A stretch of 64,000 bases of DNA from Stenotrophomonas sp. SY1 (GCF_021202945.1 NZ_JAJOYR010000002.1:998353-1062352); one strand, 5' to 3'. Counted from the stretch's first letter, positions 42,121-51,475 are shown. Numbers and translations: made by a program. Notes: a model not told the origin generated them from the letters alone.

Positions 42121-44943
42121 CTAGCTTCTGCTTCCCGCCTCGAATGGCAGCCCCTTGGCGATCGCCGCTGCGGTGATCGCCGCGCATGCCGCTTCGATTT
42201 CCGGCGTGGGTGCGGCCAGACGCGGACGCCGGTCCAGGGTGCAGGACAGGCCCACATCCAGCAGCGTTGCATGCGCCTCGTGCAAGGCCACGGCGGTATC
42301 GCCCGGCAGCCAGTCAATCGCCGCCAGGGCGTCGATCAAACGCGGGGTTTCGCGCGGTTCGCACAGGGCCGGATGCGTGGCTGCCTGTGCCAGCACGCCG
42401 GTCTGCAACACGAACTCCAGGTCGACCAGGCCACCGGCGCCCTGCTTGAGGTCCATGCGCCCGGCATCGCTGCGGTCCAGCTCGCTGCGCATGCGCCCAC
42501 GCATCTTCAGCACGTCGCCGAACAAGGTCTCGGAATCGCGCGCATGCCCCAAGGTAGCCGCGCGTACCTGCTCGAAATCGGCCAGCAGCAGCGCATCGCC
42601 GGCCACGCCGCGCGCGCGCACCAGCGCCTGGTGTTCCCAGGTCCAGGCACGCTCGCGCTGGTACTCGGTGTAGCTGGCCAACGACGACACCAACGCGCCC
42701 TTGCCGCCATCCGGACGCAGACGCACATCGATGTCGTACAGACGGCCGGCAGCGGTCACCGCCGACAGCAGCGCCATCACCTTCTGCGCCAACCGCGCGA
42801 ACCAGCGGCTGCTTTCCAGCGGGCGGGCGCCGTCGCTGGCTTCCACGCCGGGCGGATGGTCGTACAGGAACACCAGGTCCAGGTCCGAACCGAAGCCCAG
42901 CTCCAGGCCGCCCAGGCTGCCGTAACCGATGATGGCAAAGCGCCCGCCGGGGACTTCACCGTGGGCGTGGGCCAGATCCGCGCGTGCCATCGCCAAAGCC
43001 GTCACCACCACCGCATCGGCCAGCTGCGCAAGTTGGTGGGTGCAGTCCACCGCCCGCTGGCGCCCGTCGTGGAATGCCAGGGCCATGCGGAAGCTCAGCG
43101 CCAGCCGCACTTCATTGAGGGCGCGCAACGCAGCCTCGGGGTCGTCGATGCTCAGCGATGCAGCGCAGGCGTCGTGCATTTCCTGCGCCTCGGGCATCGG
43201 CCCGGCTACGCGCGTGTCCAGCAGTTCGTCCAGCAGCAACGGGAACGCCACCAGCCGCTCGGACAGCAGCGCGCTGCGCGCCAGTACGTTGACCAGCCGG
43301 GTCAGCGCGCTGGGTTGTTCGTCGAGCAGGGCCAGGTAGCTGGTGCGGCGCAGGATGGCCTGCAACAGGCCCAGCACGCGCCTCAACGCGGCATCGGGCT
43401 GCGGCGAGCGGGTGGCGGCATGCAGCAACGCCGGCAATACCCGGTCCAACCGTGCACGGGCGTTGTCCGAGAGCGACCGCACGCCCAACGACTGGGCGAA
43501 CTCACGCAGCGACTGGTCGGCGCTGCTGGCATCGGCAAAGCCGGCTTCGGCCAGCACTTCGGCATTGCCGCCGCCGGGCAGCACGCGCCAGTAACTGGCC
43601 AGCACGTCCGGCGCGGCCTGGCCCTGACGCGGTGCCAGCAGCGCGCCGAATTCGGTGCTCACCCGCTGGCGTTGCTCATTGAGTGCCTGCAGCAGCGCTT
43701 CCCAGTCCGCATAACCCAGGCCCAGCGCGATGCGCTCGCGGTCCAGCGGGTCGTTGGGCAGGCAATGTGTCTGTGCGTCGCGCAGCATCTGCAGGCGGTT
43801 TTCCACCCGGCGCAGGAAGCGATAGGCGGTGATCAGGTCGGCGCCGTCGGTTTCGGCCATCTGCCCGGAGTCGACCAGCGCTCGCAGCGCCGGCAGCAGC
43901 CGCCGTTCGCGCAGGGCCGGCTCGCGCCCACCGCGGATCAGCTGCAACGCCTGGGCCAGGAATTCGATCTCACGGATGCCGCCGGGACCGCGCTTGATGT
44001 CGTCCAGGCGGTCCTTGCGCGCCACCTCGGCGGTGATCGCCGCCTTCATTTCGCGCAGCCCATCCAGCGCGGTGAAGTCCAGGTAGCGCCGGTAGACGAA
44101 TGGGCGCAGCGTTTCCAGCCACGCCTCGCCAGCGTCGATGTCACCAGCCACCGCGCGCGCCTTGATCCAGGCATAGCGCTCCCAGTCGCGGCCTTCGCGC
44201 TGGAAGTACTGGTCCATGCCGGCGAACGACAGCGCCACCCGGCCGGCGCTGCCGAACGGGCGCAGACGCAGATCGACGCGATGGCAGAAGCCTTCGGCGG
44301 TGGTTTCGTCCAGCAGCCGCGCCAGGCGCTGGCCCAGCCGCGCGAAATACTCCTCGGCGGCCAGCGGGCGTGGGCCATCGGATTCGCCGGCTTCCGGGTA
44401 GGCGTAGACCAGATCGATGTCCGAGGAGAAGTTCAGCTCGCCACCGCCCAGCTTGCCCAGCCCGAACACCACCAGCCGCTGCGCGCTGCCATCGGTTGCA
44501 CGCACCACCCCGTGGCGGGTGGCGAACTCCTGCTCCAGCGCGACCAACGCCAGCTCCAGACATTGCTCGGCCAGCACGGTGGCGCCGGCCAGGGTGGCGT
44601 CCACGTCATCCAGTTCGAACAGGTCGCGCCAGATCAAGCGGGTGGACGCTGCGGCACGGTAACGGCGCAACTGGGTGGGCCAATCGCTGGGTTGCAGCGG
44701 GTCCAGCACTGGCAGCGGCAGCGGTGCCGGGTCTGGCTGGGCCAGCAGCGCCAGCAGATCGGGCTGACGGCACAGCGTATCGATGGCGAAATCGCTGGCC
44801 ACCGCCAGTTGCCGCAGCTTGGACTCCAGGCCGGCGGCCTGTGGCCAGCGGGTGGGATCGGGAAATGCGAGCTTCAGGCGGGCCAAGGCGCGGTCGACGA
44901 CCGGAGCGACGTATTCAGGCAGTGCGGGGGCAGCAGAATTCAT
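42121..44943 (-). CDS. glnE: Bifunctional glutamine synthetase adenylyltransferase/adenylyl-removing enzyme
   Basis: 940 residues, full length. Two nucleotidyltransferase domains: N-terminal adenylyl-removase with [20 protein letters not shown] and C-terminal adenylyltransferase with [17 protein letters not shown]. Between and after are PII-linked regions such as [18 protein letters not shown] and [18 protein letters not shown]. It tunes GlnA activity to nitrogen status. The ATG at 44943 ([11 protein letters not shown]) fits family length; the frame is open 80 codons upstream through a strong terminator hairpin, so that extension is not used. Confidence 0.97.
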   Translation of the reverse strand: MNSAAPALPEYVAPVVDRALARLKLAFPDPTRWPQAAGLESKLRQLAVASDFAIDTLCRQPDLLALLAQPDPAPLPLPVLDPLQPSDWPTQLRRYRAAASTRLIWRDLFELDDVDATLAGATVLAEQCLELALVALEQEFATRHGVVRATDGSAQRLVVFGLGKLGGGELNFSSDIDLVYAYPEAGESDGPRPLAAEEYFARLGQRLARLLDETTAEGFCHRVDLRLRPFGSAGRVALSFAGMDQYFQREGRDWERYAWIKARAVAGDIDAGEAWLETLRPFVYRRYLDFTALDGLREMKAAITAEVARKDRLDDIKRGPGGIREIEFLAQALQLIRGGREPALRERRLLPALRALVDSGQMAETDGADLITAYRFLRRVENRLQMLRDAQTHCLPNDPLDRERIALGLGYADWEALLQALNEQRQRVSTEFGALLAPRQGQAAPDVLASYWRVLPGGGNAEVLAEAGFADASSADQSLREFAQSLGVRSLSDNARARLDRVLPALLHAATRSPQPDAALRRVLGLLQAILRRTSYLALLDEQPSALTRLVNVLARSALLSERLVAFPLLLDELLDTRVAGPMPEAQEMHDACAASLSIDDPEAALRALNEVRLALSFRMALAFHDGRQRAVDCTHQLAQLADAVVVTALAMARADLAHAHGEVPGGRFAIIGYGSLGGLELGFGSDLDLVFLYDHPPGVEASDGARPLESSRWFARLAQKVMALLSAVTAAGRLYDIDVRLRPDGGKGALVSSLASYTEYQRERAWTWEHQALVRARGVAGDALLLADFEQVRAATLGHARDSETLFGDVLKMRGRMRSELDRSDAGRMDLKQGAGGLVDLEFVLQTGVLAQAATHPALCEPRETPRLIDALAAIDWLPGDTAVALHEAHATLLDVGLSCTLDRRPRLAAPTPEIEAACAAITAAAIAKGLPFEAGSRS

Positions 44944-45003
44944 GTGCCGATTCTGGCATCTGACGCGGCTTGCGGTCGCCCCCGGGGACAGACTCCGGGC
45001 AAT

Positions 45004-45040
45004 AAAAAAGCCCGCTGACAGCGAACTGTCAGCGGGCTTT
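45004..45040 (-). terminator. Orphan intrinsic terminator upstream of glnE
   Basis: Perfect 15-bp stem AAAGCCCGCTGACAG / CTGTCAGCGGGCTTT with loop CGAA and a T-rich tail on the minus strand. It stands about 60 bases before the glnE start, inside the only region from which glnE can be transcribed. No annotated gene on that strand ends here. Confidence 0.92.
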
Positions 45041-45229
45041 GCTCCCTCCCCCACGTCGGGATGCAGGGCGATCGTGCGGGCTGGGCGAACAACTTGCACG
45101 CTGCAGTGCAAAACAGTACCCGGCAGTACAAAAGCACCCGAACGACAAAGACCATCCCACCAAGGTCCAACGCATCCCTTCACGCCAATCCGCGATAATC
45201 AACGGTCCCCACTGCAAATCGTTGTCGTC

Positions 45230-46744
45230 ATGTCTGTCGAACGCATCCTGGACGCGCGCCTGCGCGACCGCATCGTCACCGCCGAACAAGCCGCGGCGTT
45301 CATCCAACCCGGCGAGACCGTGGCCATGAGCGGCTTCACCGGCTCAGGCTATCCCAAGGCAGTGCCAATGGCGCTGGCGCAGCGCATCGAACAGGCGCAC
45401 GAGCAGGGCCAACCGTTCCAGATCAAGTTGCTGACCGGCGCGTCCACCGCACCGGAGCTCGATGGCGCGTTGGCCAAGGCCGACGGCATCGCGATGCGCA
45501 TGCCGTTCCAGAGCGACCCGGATGCACGCAAGCGCATCAACGAAGGCAAGCTGGATTACATCGACATCCACCTTTCCCACGTCGCCCAGCACGTCTGGTT
45601 TGGTTTCTACGGCGACATCGACACCGCGGTGATCGAGGTTTCGGCGATCCGCGAAGATGGCGCGCTGGTGCCGTCCACGTCCGTGGGCAACAACAAGACC
45701 TGGCTGGACCTTGCCAAGAAGGTGATCATCGAGGTCAACGAGTGGCAGCCCGAAGGCATCGAGGGCATGCACGACATCTATTACGGCACGGCGCTGCCGC
45801 CGCACCGCAAGCCGATCCCGCTGATCCATGCCAACGACCGCATCGGCCAGACCACGCTCAACATCGATCCGGAAAAAATCGTGGCGGTGGTGCGCACCAA
45901 CGGCCCGGACCGCAACAGTCCGTTCAAGCCGATCGATGATGAAAGCAAGCTCATCGCCGACCACCTGATCGATTTCCTCAAGCATGAAATCGGCAAGGGC
46001 CGCCTGCCGAAGAACCTGCTGCCGTTGCAGTCGGGCGTGGGCAACATTCCCAATGCGGTGCTTGCCGGCCTGGCCGAAAGCGGCCTGCGTGGGCTGACCG
46101 CCTTCACCGAAGTGATCCAGGACGGCATGCTGGATCTGCTCAAGTCCGGCGTGCTGGAGTACGCATCGTGCACCGGCTTCGCACTGAGCCCGGAGGCCAA
46201 CGAGACGTTCAAGCGCGACATCGCGTTCTATCGCGAGCGCATCATCATGCGCACCCAGGAAATCTCCAACCATCCGGAGCTGGTGCGTCGTCTGGGCTGC
46301 ATCGGCATGAACGGCATGCTCGAAGTGGACATCTACGGCAACGTCAATTCCACGCACGTGATGGGCAGCCGCATCATGAACGGCATCGGCGGTTCGGGGG
46401 ACTTCACCCGCAACGGTTTCCTGTCCACGTTCCTGAGCCCGTCGACCGCCAAGAACGGCGCCATCTCCTCGATCGTGCCGATGGTCAGCCATGTGGATCA
46501 CACCGAGCACGACGTGGCGATCATCGTCACCGAGCAGGGCCTGGCCGATCTGCGCGGCCTGCCGCCGCGTGCGCGTGCACGCGTGCTGATCGACAACTGC
46601 GCGCATCCGGATTTCCGCGACCAGCTCAACGATTACTTCGACCGCGCCTGCCGCGAAAGCTACGGCAAGCACACGCCGCACCTGTTGCCGGAAGCATTGT
46701 CCTGGCACCAGCGCTACATCGATACGGGCAGCATGAAGCCCTGA
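45230..46744 (+). CDS. Acetyl-CoA hydrolase/succinate (acetate) CoA-transferase
   Basis: 504 residues. Cat1/SucCoA-transferase family: VTAEQAAAFIQPGETVAMSG near the start, YIDIHLSHVAQHVWFGFYGD, GIPNAVL-type loop (VGNIPNAVLAGLAESG), the catalytic-glutamate segment LTAFTEVIQDGMLDLL and the C-terminal SIVPMVSHVDHTEHDVAII. It moves CoA between succinyl- or acetyl-CoA and acetate or another acid. ATG 45230 is used; the frame is open upstream into the glnE promoter region. A terminator follows. Confidence 0.92.
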   Translation: MSVERILDARLRDRIVTAEQAAAFIQPGETVAMSGFTGSGYPKAVPMALAQRIEQAHEQGQPFQIKLLTGASTAPELDGALAKADGIAMRMPFQSDPDARKRINEGKLDYIDIHLSHVAQHVWFGFYGDIDTAVIEVSAIREDGALVPSTSVGNNKTWLDLAKKVIIEVNEWQPEGIEGMHDIYYGTALPPHRKPIPLIHANDRIGQTTLNIDPEKIVAVVRTNGPDRNSPFKPIDDESKLIADHLIDFLKHEIGKGRLPKNLLPLQSGVGNIPNAVLAGLAESGLRGLTAFTEVIQDGMLDLLKSGVLEYASCTGFALSPEANETFKRDIAFYRERIIMRTQEISNHPELVRRLGCIGMNGMLEVDIYGNVNSTHVMGSRIMNGIGGSGDFTRNGFLSTFLSPSTAKNGAISSIVPMVSHVDHTEHDVAIIVTEQGLADLRGLPPRARARVLIDNCAHPDFRDQLNDYFDRACRESYGKHTPHLLPEALSWHQRYIDTGSMKP

Positions 46745-46785
46745 GCAGCGCCCGCGCCAGCGGGCCGGCCAGCAGCAACCAGGAA

Positions 46786-46816
46786 ACAGCCGACGGCCCC
46801 GCCGCCGGCTGTTTTT
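46786..46816 (+). terminator. Terminator after the CoA-transferase gene
   Basis: 12-bp stem with one mismatch, ACAGCCGACGGC / GCCGCCGGCTGT, loop CCCC, followed by five T. About 40 bases past the stop. Confidence 0.88.
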
Positions 46817-46897
46817 CCATGCGTGCGGCGCTGATGGCAGGCATGGCCGCCACATCCTGCCAACCGATGCTGCAATGCAGCAGTTACACTGGCACCC

Positions 46898-47103
46898 GGA
46901 TGCAGGAGAGAGGCGCCACGCTGGCGCCCGCCGAAGGCGCAGGCTCCCATGATCGCTCAGGCCGGTGGGCTGGAATCCCACCAACCATGCATCCGATACG
47001 CCGAGCTGGAGAGAGGTTGCCGGACACCGTCCGTGCAATCCGCCGAAGGGGCACGCGGCCAACGCCGCTGAACTCTCAGGCACAAGGGACAGCGGGAGCG
47101 GCA
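46898..47103 (+). promoter_or_regulatory. Tandem glycine riboswitch
   Basis: Two aptamers in a row. The first (46898-46994) is closed by GGATGCA / TGCATCC and contains GGAGAGAGGC, GCCGAAGG and GCTCAGGCC. The second (about 46999-47103) has GGAGAGAGG, CCGCCGAAGGGGCA, AACTCTCAGGCACAAGGGACAG. These are the conserved parts of the gcvT-class glycine aptamer pair. It precedes a TRIC-like membrane protein gene by about 85 bases; such switches are known upstream of this gene family. Confidence 0.95.
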
Positions 47104-47188
47104 CCGGTCAACGCAGTTCCGTGCTTGCGCAGGCAAGGGCGGCGGCACGCGCGTGGCCGGCCCCACCGCTCTGCCTGGAACCCGCTGC

Positions 47189-47806
47189 ATGCTGCTGTCC
47201 ATCATCTATCTGATCGCCATTTCCGCTGAAGCCATGACCGGAGCGCTGGCCGCCGGCCGTCGCCGCATGGACCTGTTCGGCGTGGTCATGATCGCCTGCG
47301 TCACCGCCCTGGGCGGCGGCTCACTGCGCGACATCCTGCTTGGCCACTACCCGCTGGGCTGGGTGAAGCACCCCGAGTACCTGGGCTTTACCGTCTGCGC
47401 GGCCTTGATCGCCACCTGGCTGGCGCGCTGGATGCATCATTTCCGCCGCACCTTCCTGGTCCTGGACGGGCTGGGCCTGATCGCCTTCACCCTGATCGGC
47501 TGCGCCATCGCGCGCGAAGCGGGGCATGCGCCGCAGATCGTACTGATCGCCGGCATGCTCACCGGTGCGTTCGGCGGCGTGCTGCGCGACATCCTCTGCA
47601 ACGAGGTGCCGCTGATCTTCCAGAAGGAGCTGTACGCGATCATCTCGCTGCTCACCGGCGCGGCCTACCTGCTGTTGCTGCATTGGCAGGTAGCCGATGA
47701 CACCGCGATTGTCTGCTGCCTGCTCGGCGGCTTTGCGCTGCGCCTGCTGGCCATCCGCTACCGCTGGGAGATGCCCAAGTTCGTCTACCACGATGAGCTG
47801 CATTGA
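47189..47806 (+). CDS. TRIC-type (UPF0126/YicG-like) membrane protein, probable glycine transporter
   Basis: 205 residues, seven helices made of two repeated halves, each with a Gly-rich turn: TALGGGSLRDILLGHYPLGW and GAFGGVLRDILCNEVPLI. These are the signature of the UPF0126/TRIC family. Eukaryotic TRICs are cation channels. In bacteria the gene often stands behind glycine riboswitches, as here, which supports a role in glycine flux. ATG 47189 is chosen so the protein starts at its first helix (LLSIIYLIAISAEAM). Confidence 0.92.
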   Translation: MLLSIIYLIAISAEAMTGALAAGRRRMDLFGVVMIACVTALGGGSLRDILLGHYPLGWVKHPEYLGFTVCAALIATWLARWMHHFRRTFLVLDGLGLIAFTLIGCAIAREAGHAPQIVLIAGMLTGAFGGVLRDILCNEVPLIFQKELYAIISLLTGAAYLLLLHWQVADDTAIVCCLLGGFALRLLAIRYRWEMPKFVYHDELH

Positions 47807-47898
47807 GCTTGAGCCTGCTGCCCTCACTGCAACCCGGCTGCGGGACAGAGTTTCAACGCTGCAATCGCGCGGCTTGCTTCAAGCCGTGCTGAACCAAG

Positions 47899-47938
47899 CC
47901 CCCTTCCCGTAGCCGGGAAAGGGGATGGACTGAGGGCG
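47899..47938. repeat. REP-like hairpin
   Basis: CCCCCTTCCCGTAGCCGGGAAAGGGG stem-loop (split here by its loop GTAG), followed by ATGGACTGAGGGC. It lies between the convergent TRIC and YegP-like genes and may act as their terminator. Confidence 0.7.
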
Positions 47939-47940
47939 CT

Positions 47941-48279
47941 TCAATCGCCGGTCTTGTCCTTGATCGTGGTGCTCGGCCCATTGGCCTTGACGCTGGTGAT
48001 GCCTGCCTCGCGTGCGGCCTGCGAGGAATACAGCTGGCTGGTGCCGATCACCTGGTGATTGGCCGCCTTCAGATTGAAATGTTCGCGGCCGTCACTGGCG
48101 GTCTTGCGCTCGTAGCGCGCTTCGTCGGGGCTGTTTTTCTGCACCGATGCGATGCCGCTTTCCGCCGCCGGGCGGGTGGTGTAGCGCTCACTGGTGAGGA
48201 TGACCTCGGCGTTGCCCGCCTTGAGCACGAAATAAAACTGCCCGTCACTGCTCTTGTCCAACTCGTACCAACCCGCCAT
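47941..48279 (-). CDS. YegP family protein (DUF1508 tandem)
   Basis: 112 residues formed by two DUF1508 repeats: GWYELDKSSDGQFYFVLKAG with VILTSERYTTRPAAESGI, then YERKTASDGREHFNLKAAN with VIGTSQLYSSQAAREAGI. Family structures are small alpha-beta units; function is unknown. The start at MAGWYEL (48279) is preferred over the GTG one codon earlier. Confidence 0.92.
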   Translation of the reverse strand: MAGWYELDKSSDGQFYFVLKAGNAEVILTSERYTTRPAAESGIASVQKNSPDEARYERKTASDGREHFNLKAANHQVIGTSQLYSSQAAREAGITSVKANGPSTTIKDKTGD

Positions 48280-48408
48280 CACGCATTCTCCACGAGGATG
48301 ATGCCGGCATGGGGCCGCACTTCTATCGCAACCACATGCTTGGCTGTGAGCCCGGAAACCCGGACGGTCCAGGCCGCATCCCGCCGCGACCTTGAGTCGG
48401 ACTCTACC

Positions 48409-48669
48409 TCAATCGCCGTGATGCTCCAGCCAAGCCAGCTTGCGTTCGCGCGGCTGCTGCTTGAGCTGGTATTCCGCCCGCGAGGCGGCGGAGCGGTCGG
48501 CATAGGCGCGGCTGGCCAGGATCCGCAGCGGCGGGTGGGCGCGCGTGTAACGCGCGCCCTTGCCGGCCAGGTGAGCACGGAAGCGGGCTTCCACATCGGT
48601 ACTGATCCCGGCGTAGTAACTGCCGTCCTGGCACTGAAGCAGATACAGGAACCAGCCGCCCTTGCTCAT
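48409..48669 (-). CDS. GIY-YIG nuclease family protein (YhbQ-like)
   Basis: 86 residues, a stand-alone GIY-YIG domain: [20 protein letters not shown] (the YL...YAGIS form of GIY-YIG), [20 protein letters not shown] and the catalytic-glutamate segment [13 protein letters not shown]. YhbQ-like proteins are small DNA endonucleases with a proposed repair role. The start at MSKGGW (48669) is chosen to fit family length. Confidence 0.92.
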   Translation of the reverse strand: MSKGGWFLYLLQCQDGSYYAGISTDVEARFRAHLAGKGARYTRAHPPLRILASRAYADRSAASRAEYQLKQQPRERKLAWLEHHGD

Positions 48670-48688
48670 GTGAAAATCGCGACCGGCC

Positions 48689-49135
48689 TCAGAGGCTGGC
48701 GGCGTCTGCGATCTTGCACAGGCCTTCACCGACGGCCTTGTTGGAGGTCATCTGCCCGCCCTTGATGCTGAAGCGCACTTCCACGCGGACGCTGCCATCG
48801 CCCTGGCGACGCACGGTGGTCCGCAACGGCACGGTCGAACCGCCGCCACCGCGAACCGGGTTTTCCGCGGCGATATAGCCGGTGGCCTGGTTCGGCAGCA
48901 CCTGCACCATGCCCTCGGCCTCGATGGCGGCCAGGGTCTTGGCAAACGCCTGCTCGTAGCTGATGCCTTCATGGTCGGTGGATGCCAGGAACTGCTTGCC
49001 CGAGGTGAACCCCCCGGCCACGGACAGATTCTGCAGGCAACCGCTGCCCGAATCCTGCACAGGCTTGCCGAACGCAAACGCCATTGACGGTGCCAGCAGC
49101 ATTGCAGACACGGCGGTACATACACGGATACGCAT
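48689..49135 (-). CDS. Hypothetical secreted protein
   Basis: 148 residues. Signal peptide [21 protein letters not shown], then [39 protein letters not shown], and a beta-rich second half ending [16 protein letters not shown] with a second cysteine. It resembles periplasmic proteins with one alpha-beta domain; no family named. AAGGA 5 bases before ATG 49135 supports the start. It is 19 bases upstream of the GIY-YIG gene, possibly cotranscribed. Confidence 0.75.
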   Translation of the reverse strand: MRIRVCTAVSAMLLAPSMAFAFGKPVQDSGSGCLQNLSVAGGFTSGKQFLASTDHEGISYEQAFAKTLAAIEAEGMVQVLPNQATGYIAAENPVRGGGGSTVPLRTTVRRQGDGSVRVEVRFSIKGGQMTSNKAVGEGLCKIADAASL

Positions 49136-49283
49136 CACTTCCTTCTCCCTGGAGCTGTCTTGATTGGCTTCCTGCCGCGTGAGGCGTCTTCCCCTGTTCC
49201 CACAGCAGGCGGGGGCGCTCGCCCCCGCCGCGTAAACTACTGGCACACGCGGCATCGCGCCAGTGAAACTGTCACAGCCTGAC

Positions 49284-50357
49284 TCAGGCAGCAGCCTCCA
49301 GCTGCACCTTGCGCCGTTCACGCACCGCCGCTGCCAGCTGCTCGAGCACCTGCACGGTGCTGTCCCAATCGATGCAGCCGTCGGTGATGCTCTTGCCGTA
49401 GACCAGCGGCTGGCCTTCGACCAGTTCCTGGCGACCGGCCACCAGGTGGCTCTCGATCATCACCCCGACCACGCGCTGCTCACCGGCACGCAGCTGGGCG
49501 GCGATGTCTTCGATCACCTTGGGCTGGTTTTCCGGCTTCTTGCTGCTGTTGGCGTGGCTGGCGTCGATCATCAACCGCGCCGACAGCTGCGACTTGCCGA
49601 GCACGTCGCTGGCGGCCTGCACGCTGGCGGCGTCGTAGTTCGGCACCTTGCCGCCGCGCAGGATCACGTGGCAATCCGGGTTGCCCTGGGTCGCCACGAT
49701 GGCGGTGCCGCCTTCCTTGGTCACCGACAGGAAATGGTGCGGGTGCGAGGCCGCACCCACGGCGTCGGCGGCGATCTTCACGTCACCGGTGGTGCCGTTC
49801 TTGAAGCCCACCGGGCACGACAGCCCGGAAGCGAGTTCGCGGTGCACCTGGCTCTCGGTGGTACGTGCGCCAATCGCGCCCCAAGCGACCAGGTCGGCGA
49901 TGTACTGCGGCGAGATCACGTCCAGGAATTCCACGCCGGCCGGCAGGCCCAGGCGGTTGATGTCACGCAACAGGCCGCGCGCCACGCGCAGGCCCTTGTT
50001 GATGTTGAAGCTGCCGTCCAGATCCGGGTCGTTGATCAGGCCTTTCCAGCCCACCGTGGTGCGCGGCTTCTCGAAGTACACGCGCATGACGATTTCCAGC
50101 TCGCCGCCAAGTGCGTCGCGCAACGGGCGCAGGCGCTGGGCGTATTCCATCGCGGCGACCGGATCGTGGATCGAGCATGGGCCGACCACCACAGCGAGGC
50201 GGTCGTCCCGGCCGTGAAGGATGCGGTGCAGCGAGGCGCGGGCGTCGGCAACGGTCTGCGAGGTCTGTTCGTCACAGGGCAACAGCGCCAGCAGCTGCGC
50301 CGGCGGGGTCAACGGTTCAAGTTTGCGGATACGAAGATCATCGGTGTGGGGGGGCAT
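49284..50357 (-). CDS. aroG: 3-deoxy-7-phosphoheptulonate (DAHP) synthase, class I, AroG type
   Basis: 357 residues. Condenses PEP and erythrose 4-phosphate, the first step to Phe, Tyr and Trp. Motifs: LAVVVGPCSIHDPVAAMEYA, EIVMRVYFEKPRTTVGWKGL, INDPDLDGSFNINKGLRVAR, GLSCPVGFKNGTTGDVKIA, LMIDASHANSSKKPENQP, VGVMIESHLVAGRQ and TDGCIDWDST with the metal Asp. Upstream are a leader peptide gene rich in aromatic codons and an attenuator (50410-50546), so expression follows the supply of charged aromatic tRNAs. Confidence 0.97.
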   Translation of the reverse strand: MPPHTDDLRIRKLEPLTPPAQLLALLPCDEQTSQTVADARASLHRILHGRDDRLAVVVGPCSIHDPVAAMEYAQRLRPLRDALGGELEIVMRVYFEKPRTTVGWKGLINDPDLDGSFNINKGLRVARGLLRDINRLGLPAGVEFLDVISPQYIADLVAWGAIGARTTESQVHRELASGLSCPVGFKNGTTGDVKIAADAVGAASHPHHFLSVTKEGGTAIVATQGNPDCHVILRGGKVPNYDAASVQAASDVLGKSQLSARLMIDASHANSSKKPENQPKVIEDIAAQLRAGEQRVVGVMIESHLVAGRQELVEGQPLVYGKSITDGCIDWDSTVQVLEQLAAAVRERRKVQLEAAA

Positions 50358-50409
50358 TGCAGGGACTCCAGTTCGAAACGTGAAGGGTCTGCCCCAGCAG
50401 TGGCGGCAT

Positions 50410-50442
50410 AAAAAAAAGCCGCCAGGTTCGCTGGCGGCTTTT
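50410..50442 (-). terminator. Attenuator terminator of the DAHP synthase leader
   Basis: 10-bp stem AAGCCGCCAG / CTGGCGGCTT (50416-50425, 50431-50440), loop of five, then eight T on the minus strand. Its first arm as transcribed (GCCGCCAGCG) is also complementary to CCGCTGGCGG within the leader-peptide gene (50489-50498), which gives an antiterminator. It lies about 50 bases upstream of the aroG start. Confidence 0.95.
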
Positions 50443-50465
50443 CGGGAATGCGTCTGAAAGTTTCT

Positions 50466-50546
50466 TCAGGGTGAGCGCAGTCCTTCCTCCGCCAGCGGCT
50501 TCGGAAAGTAATACCAAAAGTAAAAGCTGGCGCGGGCTGCGTTCAT
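50466..50546 (-). CDS. Leader peptide with aromatic control codons
   Basis: 26 residues, starting MNAARASF. Residues 7-14 read SFYFWYYF: three Phe, three Tyr and one Trp in seven consecutive codons (50505-50525). This is the hallmark of ribosome-mediated attenuation. The codons just after it (Pro-Lys-Pro-Leu-Ala) encode the antiterminator arm, and the stop at 50466 is 24 bases before the terminator stem. Stalling on the aromatic run would leave the antiterminator free; normal reading would cover it. No strong ribosome site is visible. Confidence 0.92.
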   Translation of the reverse strand: MNAARASFYFWYYFPKPLAEEGLRSP

Positions 50547-50610
50547 GGGGAGCATTGATAACACGGTTTTTTGTGCAGTGCGACAGTTTCAGGGGCAACA
50601 GACCTGGCGT

Positions 50611-51116
50611 TCAGCCCGCCGTTACAGCCAGCACGATGCGGCCGGTCCAGCCCGCCGCAGCCTGGGAAAGGGACACCTCGGCCCCACCACACCGGCATCC
50701 GGGACCTGCTCCAGCCACGCGATCACATCCTGCGGCGCGCCCTCCACTCCCACCATCAGACGCTGCTCTGGTTGCTGCTGCACCTGGCCGATGACCAGCC
50801 TGTACCTGGCCGCTTTGCTGGCCAGCAAAGCCTTCAGGTCGGTAACCGGCCCGTTGCGTACCGGCCTGTGCATACAGCGTCAGCTGCGAGGCATGTGCGC
50901 GCAGATAGGCCTGCAACTGCTGCCCGGCCGCGACCTGCGCACGCGCGGCATGCAGCTGCCGTTGTACCGGCTGCCACGCGCCGAACCACAGCGCCAGCAC
51001 CCCAAAAAACACCGCCAGGCACTGCAACGCCAAACGATCACGGCCCGGCATCGCCCCCACCCGGCGCGCAGCGTTGTGGCAAAGGCCGAAGCCGTCTGTT
51101 CATTCGTGCTGTTCAT
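50611..51116 (-). pseudogene. Broken gspM-like type II secretion gene
   Basis: Three frames must be joined. It starts MNSTNEQTASAFATTLRAG (ATG overlapping the gspL-like stop). It then shifts near a G run at about 51055 into AMPGRDRLALQCLAVFFGVL, WFGAWQPVQRQLHAA, a GspM-like N-terminal helix and coiled region. It shifts again near 50865 into GPVTDLKALLASKAARYRLV and DVIAWLEQVPDAGVVG, and a third time near 50690 into AEVSLSQAAAGWTGRIVLAV. GspM is an inner-membrane platform protein of the type II secretion system. Sequencing indels are an alternative explanation. Confidence 0.75.
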
Positions 51117-51475
51117 TGCATCTGTTCCAGCGTCAGTTGCGCGCCTGCGTCGTCTACTTTCAGGTTGGTTTGCAGGCCTTGCTTGCGCAGCTGCGCCTGC
51201 GTGGCTTCCCAGGCCGATGCATCACTGCCAAGCAGGCGCACCACCAGCTGCGAAGTGGCTGCACTGAAATCCAGTTGCTGCACCTGAATCGATGTTTCCG
51301 CTGGAAGTGCAACCGCAAGTTGGCCCTGCAGCTGGCCCAGCTGCGCGGCGGACGTGCTGCGGCGGACGTGCTCTGGCGTAGGTGCTGATCGAACTGCGCC
51401 TTGCGGTTGACGATGCGTTGCTCCTGCGGGAACGGGCCTTTGTAGATGGCTTCATTCTCGATGATGGGCATGTCC
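51113..51475 (-). pseudogene. Truncated, frameshifted gspL-like remnant
   Basis: Only the C-terminal periplasmic part remains. One frame has ENEAIYKGPFPQEQRIVNRK and AQFDQHLRQ, which resembles the GspL segment YRxxFPxEQRIVNPRAQ. After a shift near 51355 another frame gives LGQLQGQLAVALPAE, IQVQQLDFSAATSQLVVRLL, AQLRKQGLQTNLKVDDAG and ends LTLEQMQ. The actin-like cytoplasmic half of GspL is missing. Its stop overlaps the gspM-like start, the normal gspL-gspM order. Confidence 0.7.

Noticed and set aside
44944..45183. N-terminal 80-codon extension of GlnE
   Set aside because: The frame runs through the strong terminator hairpin and would exceed the family's usual length; MNSAAP at 44943 fits better.
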